Below are positions 61,493 to 64,000 of a DNA stretch of 64,000 nt, one piece after another. The notes under the pieces are model-generated. The model saw only the letters and a list, made by a program, of their open reading frames with translations. It ran no database searches and was not told where the DNA came from. Every line of letters starts with the position of its first letter. The first letter of the stretch is position 1. The position numbers were made by a program, and so were the translations under genes. Origin of the DNA: CAWFSE01 sp963697565 (GTDB lineage: Bacteria; Actinomycetota; Actinomycetes; CAVWCF01); the NCBI GenBank assembly GCA_963697565.1, contig CAVOOM010000008.1, positions 620,001 to 684,000 of the forward strand. The letters are read 5' to 3'.

Positions 61493-63735
61493 GTGGAGGG
61501 TCCCGACACCCAGTTCGCCGAGGCCGTTATCGACAACGGCCGCTTCGGCACCCGCACCATCCGCTTCGAGACCGGCCGGCTCGCCCGTCAGGCCGCCGGC
61601 TCCGCTGTCGCGTACCTCGACGACGACACCATGCTGCTGTCGGCCACGACCGCCTCGAAGCAGGCCCAAGGACCAGCTCGACTTCTTCCCGCTGACCGTC
61701 GACGTCGAGGAGCGGATGTACGCCGCGGGCCGCATCCCCGGCTCGTTCTTCCGCCGCGAGGGCCGCCCCTCCGAGGACGCGATCCTCACCTGCCGGCTGA
61801 TCGACCGGCCGCTGCGCCCCTCGTTCGTCAAGGGCCTGCGCAACGAGATCCAGGTCGTCGTCACCGTGATGGCGCTCAACCCCAAGGACCTCTACGACGT
61901 GCTCGCGATCAACGCCGCGTCGATGTCCACCCAGCTCGCCGGGCTGCCGTTCTCCGGCCCGATCGGCGGCGTGCGCGTCGCCCTCATCGAGGGCCAGTGG
62001 GTCGCGTTCCCGACCCACGACCAGCTCGAGACCGCCGTGTTCGACATGGTCGTCGCCGGCCGGGTGGTGGGTGACGACGTCGCGATCATGATGGTCGAGG
62101 CCGAGGCCACCCTGAAGACCATCGACCTCATCACGCGGCGGCGCCACCGCGCCGACCGAGGAGGTCGTGGCCGCAGGGCCTCGAGGCCGCCAAGCCGTTC
62201 ATCAAGGCCCTGTGCGACGCGCCAGCGAGTCGGTGGCCGACGCCGCAGCCAAGCCGACCGGCGAGTTCCCCCTCTTCCTCGACTACGGCGACGACGTGCT
62301 CGCCGCCGTCGACCGCCGCTGCCGGCGACGACCTCAAGGCCGCGCTCACCATCGCGGGCAAGCAGGAGCGCGAGGCCGAGCTCGACCGGCGTCAAGGCCG
62401 CTCGTCGTCCGAGTCGCTCGCCCCGCAGTTCGAGGGGCGCGAGAAGGAGCTCGGCGCGGCCTTCCGCTCCGCCGACCAAGAAGCTCCGTCCGCGAGCGCG
62501 TGCTGCGCGACAAGGTCCGCATCGACGGCCGCGGGCTGACCGACATCCGCACCCTGTCGGCCGAGGTCGAGGTGCTCCCGCGGGTGCACGGCTCGGCGCT
62601 GTTCGAGCGCGGCGAGACGCAGATCCTGGGCGTCACCACGCTCAACATGCTCCGCATGGAGCAGCAGCTCGACACGCTCAACCCCGAGACGCGCAAGCGC
62701 TACATGCACAACTACAACTTCCCGCCGTACTCCACCGGTGAGACCGGCCGCGTGGGCTCGCCCAAGCGCCGCGAGATCGGCCACGGCGCGCTCGCCGAGC
62801 GGGCGCTCGCTGCCGGTGCTGCCGACCCGCGAGGAGTTCCCCTACGCGATCCGTCAGGTGTCCGAGGCGCTCGGCTCCAACGGCTCGACGTCGATGGGCT
62901 CGGTCTGCGCCTCGACCCTGTCGCTGCTCAACGCCGGCGTGCCGCTCAAGGCGCCCGTCGCGGGCATCGCCATGGGCCTGATCTCCGACGAGGTCGACGG
63001 CAAGACCGAGTACGTCGCCCTCACCGACATCCTCGGTGCCGAGGACGCCTTCGGCGACATGGACTTCAAGGTCGCCGGCACCACGCGAGTTCGTCACCGC
63101 GCTGCAGCTCGACACCAAGCTCGACGGCATCCCCGCCTCGGTGCTGGCCGAGCGCGCTCGGCCAGGCCCGCAGCGCGCGGCTGGCGATCCTCGACGTCAT
63201 GCTCGAGGCCATCGACGCGCCCGACGAGATGTCGCCGTTCGCGCCGCGCATCATCTCGGTGCAGATCCCGGTCGACAAGATCGGCGAGGTCATCGGGCCG
63301 AAGGGCAAGATGATCAACCAGATCCAGGACGAGACCGGCGCCGAGATCTCGATCGAGGACGACGGCACGATCTACATCGGCGCGACCGACGGCCCGTCCG
63401 CCGAGGCCGCGCGGGCAGCGGATCAACGCGATCGCCAACCCGCACATGCCCGAGGTCGGCGAGCGCTACCTGGGCACCGTCGTCAAGACCACGACCTTCG
63501 GCGCGTTCGTCTCGCTCATGCCCGGCAAGGACGGCCTGCTGCACATCTCGCAGCTGCGCAAGATCTCGCGGCGGCAAGCGCGTCGAGAACGTCGACGACG
63601 TCGTGTCGCGATCGGGCAGAAGGTCCAGGTCGAGATCGCCGAGATCGACGCGCGCGGCAAGCTCTCGCTCGTCCCCGGTCGTGGAGGAGGCCGAGGGCGC
63701 TGCCGAGGTCCGCGGACGCCGAGGCCGACGCCTGA
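61493..63735 (+). CDS. pnp: Polyribonucleotide nucleotidyltransferase (heavily frameshifted)
   Basis: About 742 residues. Recognisable in order are FGTRTIRFETGRLARQAAG, RMYAAGRIPGSFFRREGRP, LIDRPLRPSFVKGLRNE, RVHGSALFERGETQ, SEALGSNGSTSMGSVC, the KH motif VIGPKGKMINQIQDETGA and the S1 domain GERYLGTVVKTTTFGAF. PNPase degrades RNA by phosphorolysis. The frame is broken a dozen or more times (about 61675, 62134, 62187, 62222, 62318, 62391, 62471, 62487, 62812, 63086, 63160, 63418, 63570, 63605, 63680), nearly always repaired by removing one base. The gene is certainly real; the sequence here is poor. GTG start. Confidence 0.92.
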
Positions 63736-64000
63736 TGCGCGTCGCGCCCTCCGATGACAGGACGCATCACGCTCCGGAGCAGCGTCCGGGCACGACCCGG
63801 ACGCTGCTCGCTGAGGAGGACGGCGCGCTGGTGCGCCGCACCGTGCTCCCCGGCGGCCTGCGGGTCGTCACCGAGCACGTCCCGGGCGTCCGCTCGGTGA
63901 GCCTTCGGGATCTGGGTCGGGCGTCGGCTCGCGCGACGAGACGCCGCCAGGCCGGCTGCTCGCACTACCTCGAGCACCTGCTCTTCAAGGGCACCGGCCG
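63735..64000 (+). CDS. M16-family metallopeptidase, partial (frameshifted)
   Basis: The start of an M16 zinc peptidase that runs off the right edge. ALVRRTVLPGGLRVVTEHVPG is the typical first strand, followed after breaks at about 63911 and 63930 by HYLEHLLFKGTG, which carries the HxxEH zinc motif. Its ATG overlaps the pnp stop (TGATG). The pnp-M16 pair is the usual actinobacterial arrangement. Probable processing protease of unknown target. Confidence 0.85.
   Translation, partial: MRVAPSDDRTHHAPEQRPGTTRTLLAEEDGALVRRTVLPGGLRVVTEHVPGVRSVSLRDLGRASARATRRRQAGCSHYLEHLLFKGTG

Overview
The window is GC-rich chromosomal DNA from an actinomycete. The evidence is an F420-dependent (Ddn-type) reductase, Tat-exported lipoproteins, many GTG starts, MMPL exporters, DUF4439 and DUF4032 proteins, and a conserved block running dxr-rseP-ispG, proS, rimP-nusA-ylxR-infB-rbfA-truB, ribF, rpsO-pnp. 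A Propionibacteriales/Nocardioidales-like host is my guess; no rRNA gene is present to fix the taxon. I saw no tRNA gene, CRISPR array, insertion sequence or phage gene.

Layout. 0-3 kb: small stress/redox genes (SnoaL-like, DUF4287, Ddn-like, aminoglycoside-phosphotransferase-like). 3-7 kb: a molybdopterin oxidoreductase converging on a membrane-domain/short-chain-dehydrogenase fusion. 7-30.6 kb: a large polyamine/agmatine uptake and breakdown island. It holds a Pot-type ABC transporter with two paralogous binding proteins, an agmatinase-family hydrolase, a putrescine-oxidase-like FAD enzyme, three aldehyde dehydrogenases, GABA aminotransferase, an APC permease, a saccharopine-dehydrogenase-like enzyme and a PucR regulator, with formate-THF ligase, a TSUP permease and a GH31 glucosidase interleaved. 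30.6-36 kb: two paralogous MMPL exporters around a TetR repressor with a clear operator. 36-45 kb: MEP-pathway genes dxr and ispG with an RseP-type protease, an acetyltransferase, proS and an acyl-CoA ligase. 45-52 kb: translation block. 52-60 kb: amidase, LacI regulator, sugar ABC transporter and a DUF4032 kinase-like gene, sitting between truB and ribF. 60-64 kb: ribF, rpsO, pnp and the start of an M16 peptidase.

How the genes fit together. The likely flow in the island is import of agmatine/putrescine/spermidine (PotABCD, APC), agmatine to putrescine (agmatinase), oxidation to 4-aminobutanal (FAD enzyme), then GABA (ALDH at 7077), succinate semialdehyde (GabT) and succinate (ALDH at 29188). 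A methylmalonate/malonate-semialdehyde dehydrogenase could serve the C3 arm. This is inference from families and context. The gamma-glutamylputrescine synthetase expected for a Puu route is not in the window.

Sequence quality. About twenty genes, including essential ones (dxr, ispG, rseP, pnp), are broken by single-base frameshifts, roughly fifty by hand count. Nearly all are repaired by removing one base, usually a G or C. Long stretches such as proS to truB are clean. These look like sequencing or assembly insertions, not biology, so I annotate each broken gene as one CDS spanning its pieces and give the break positions.
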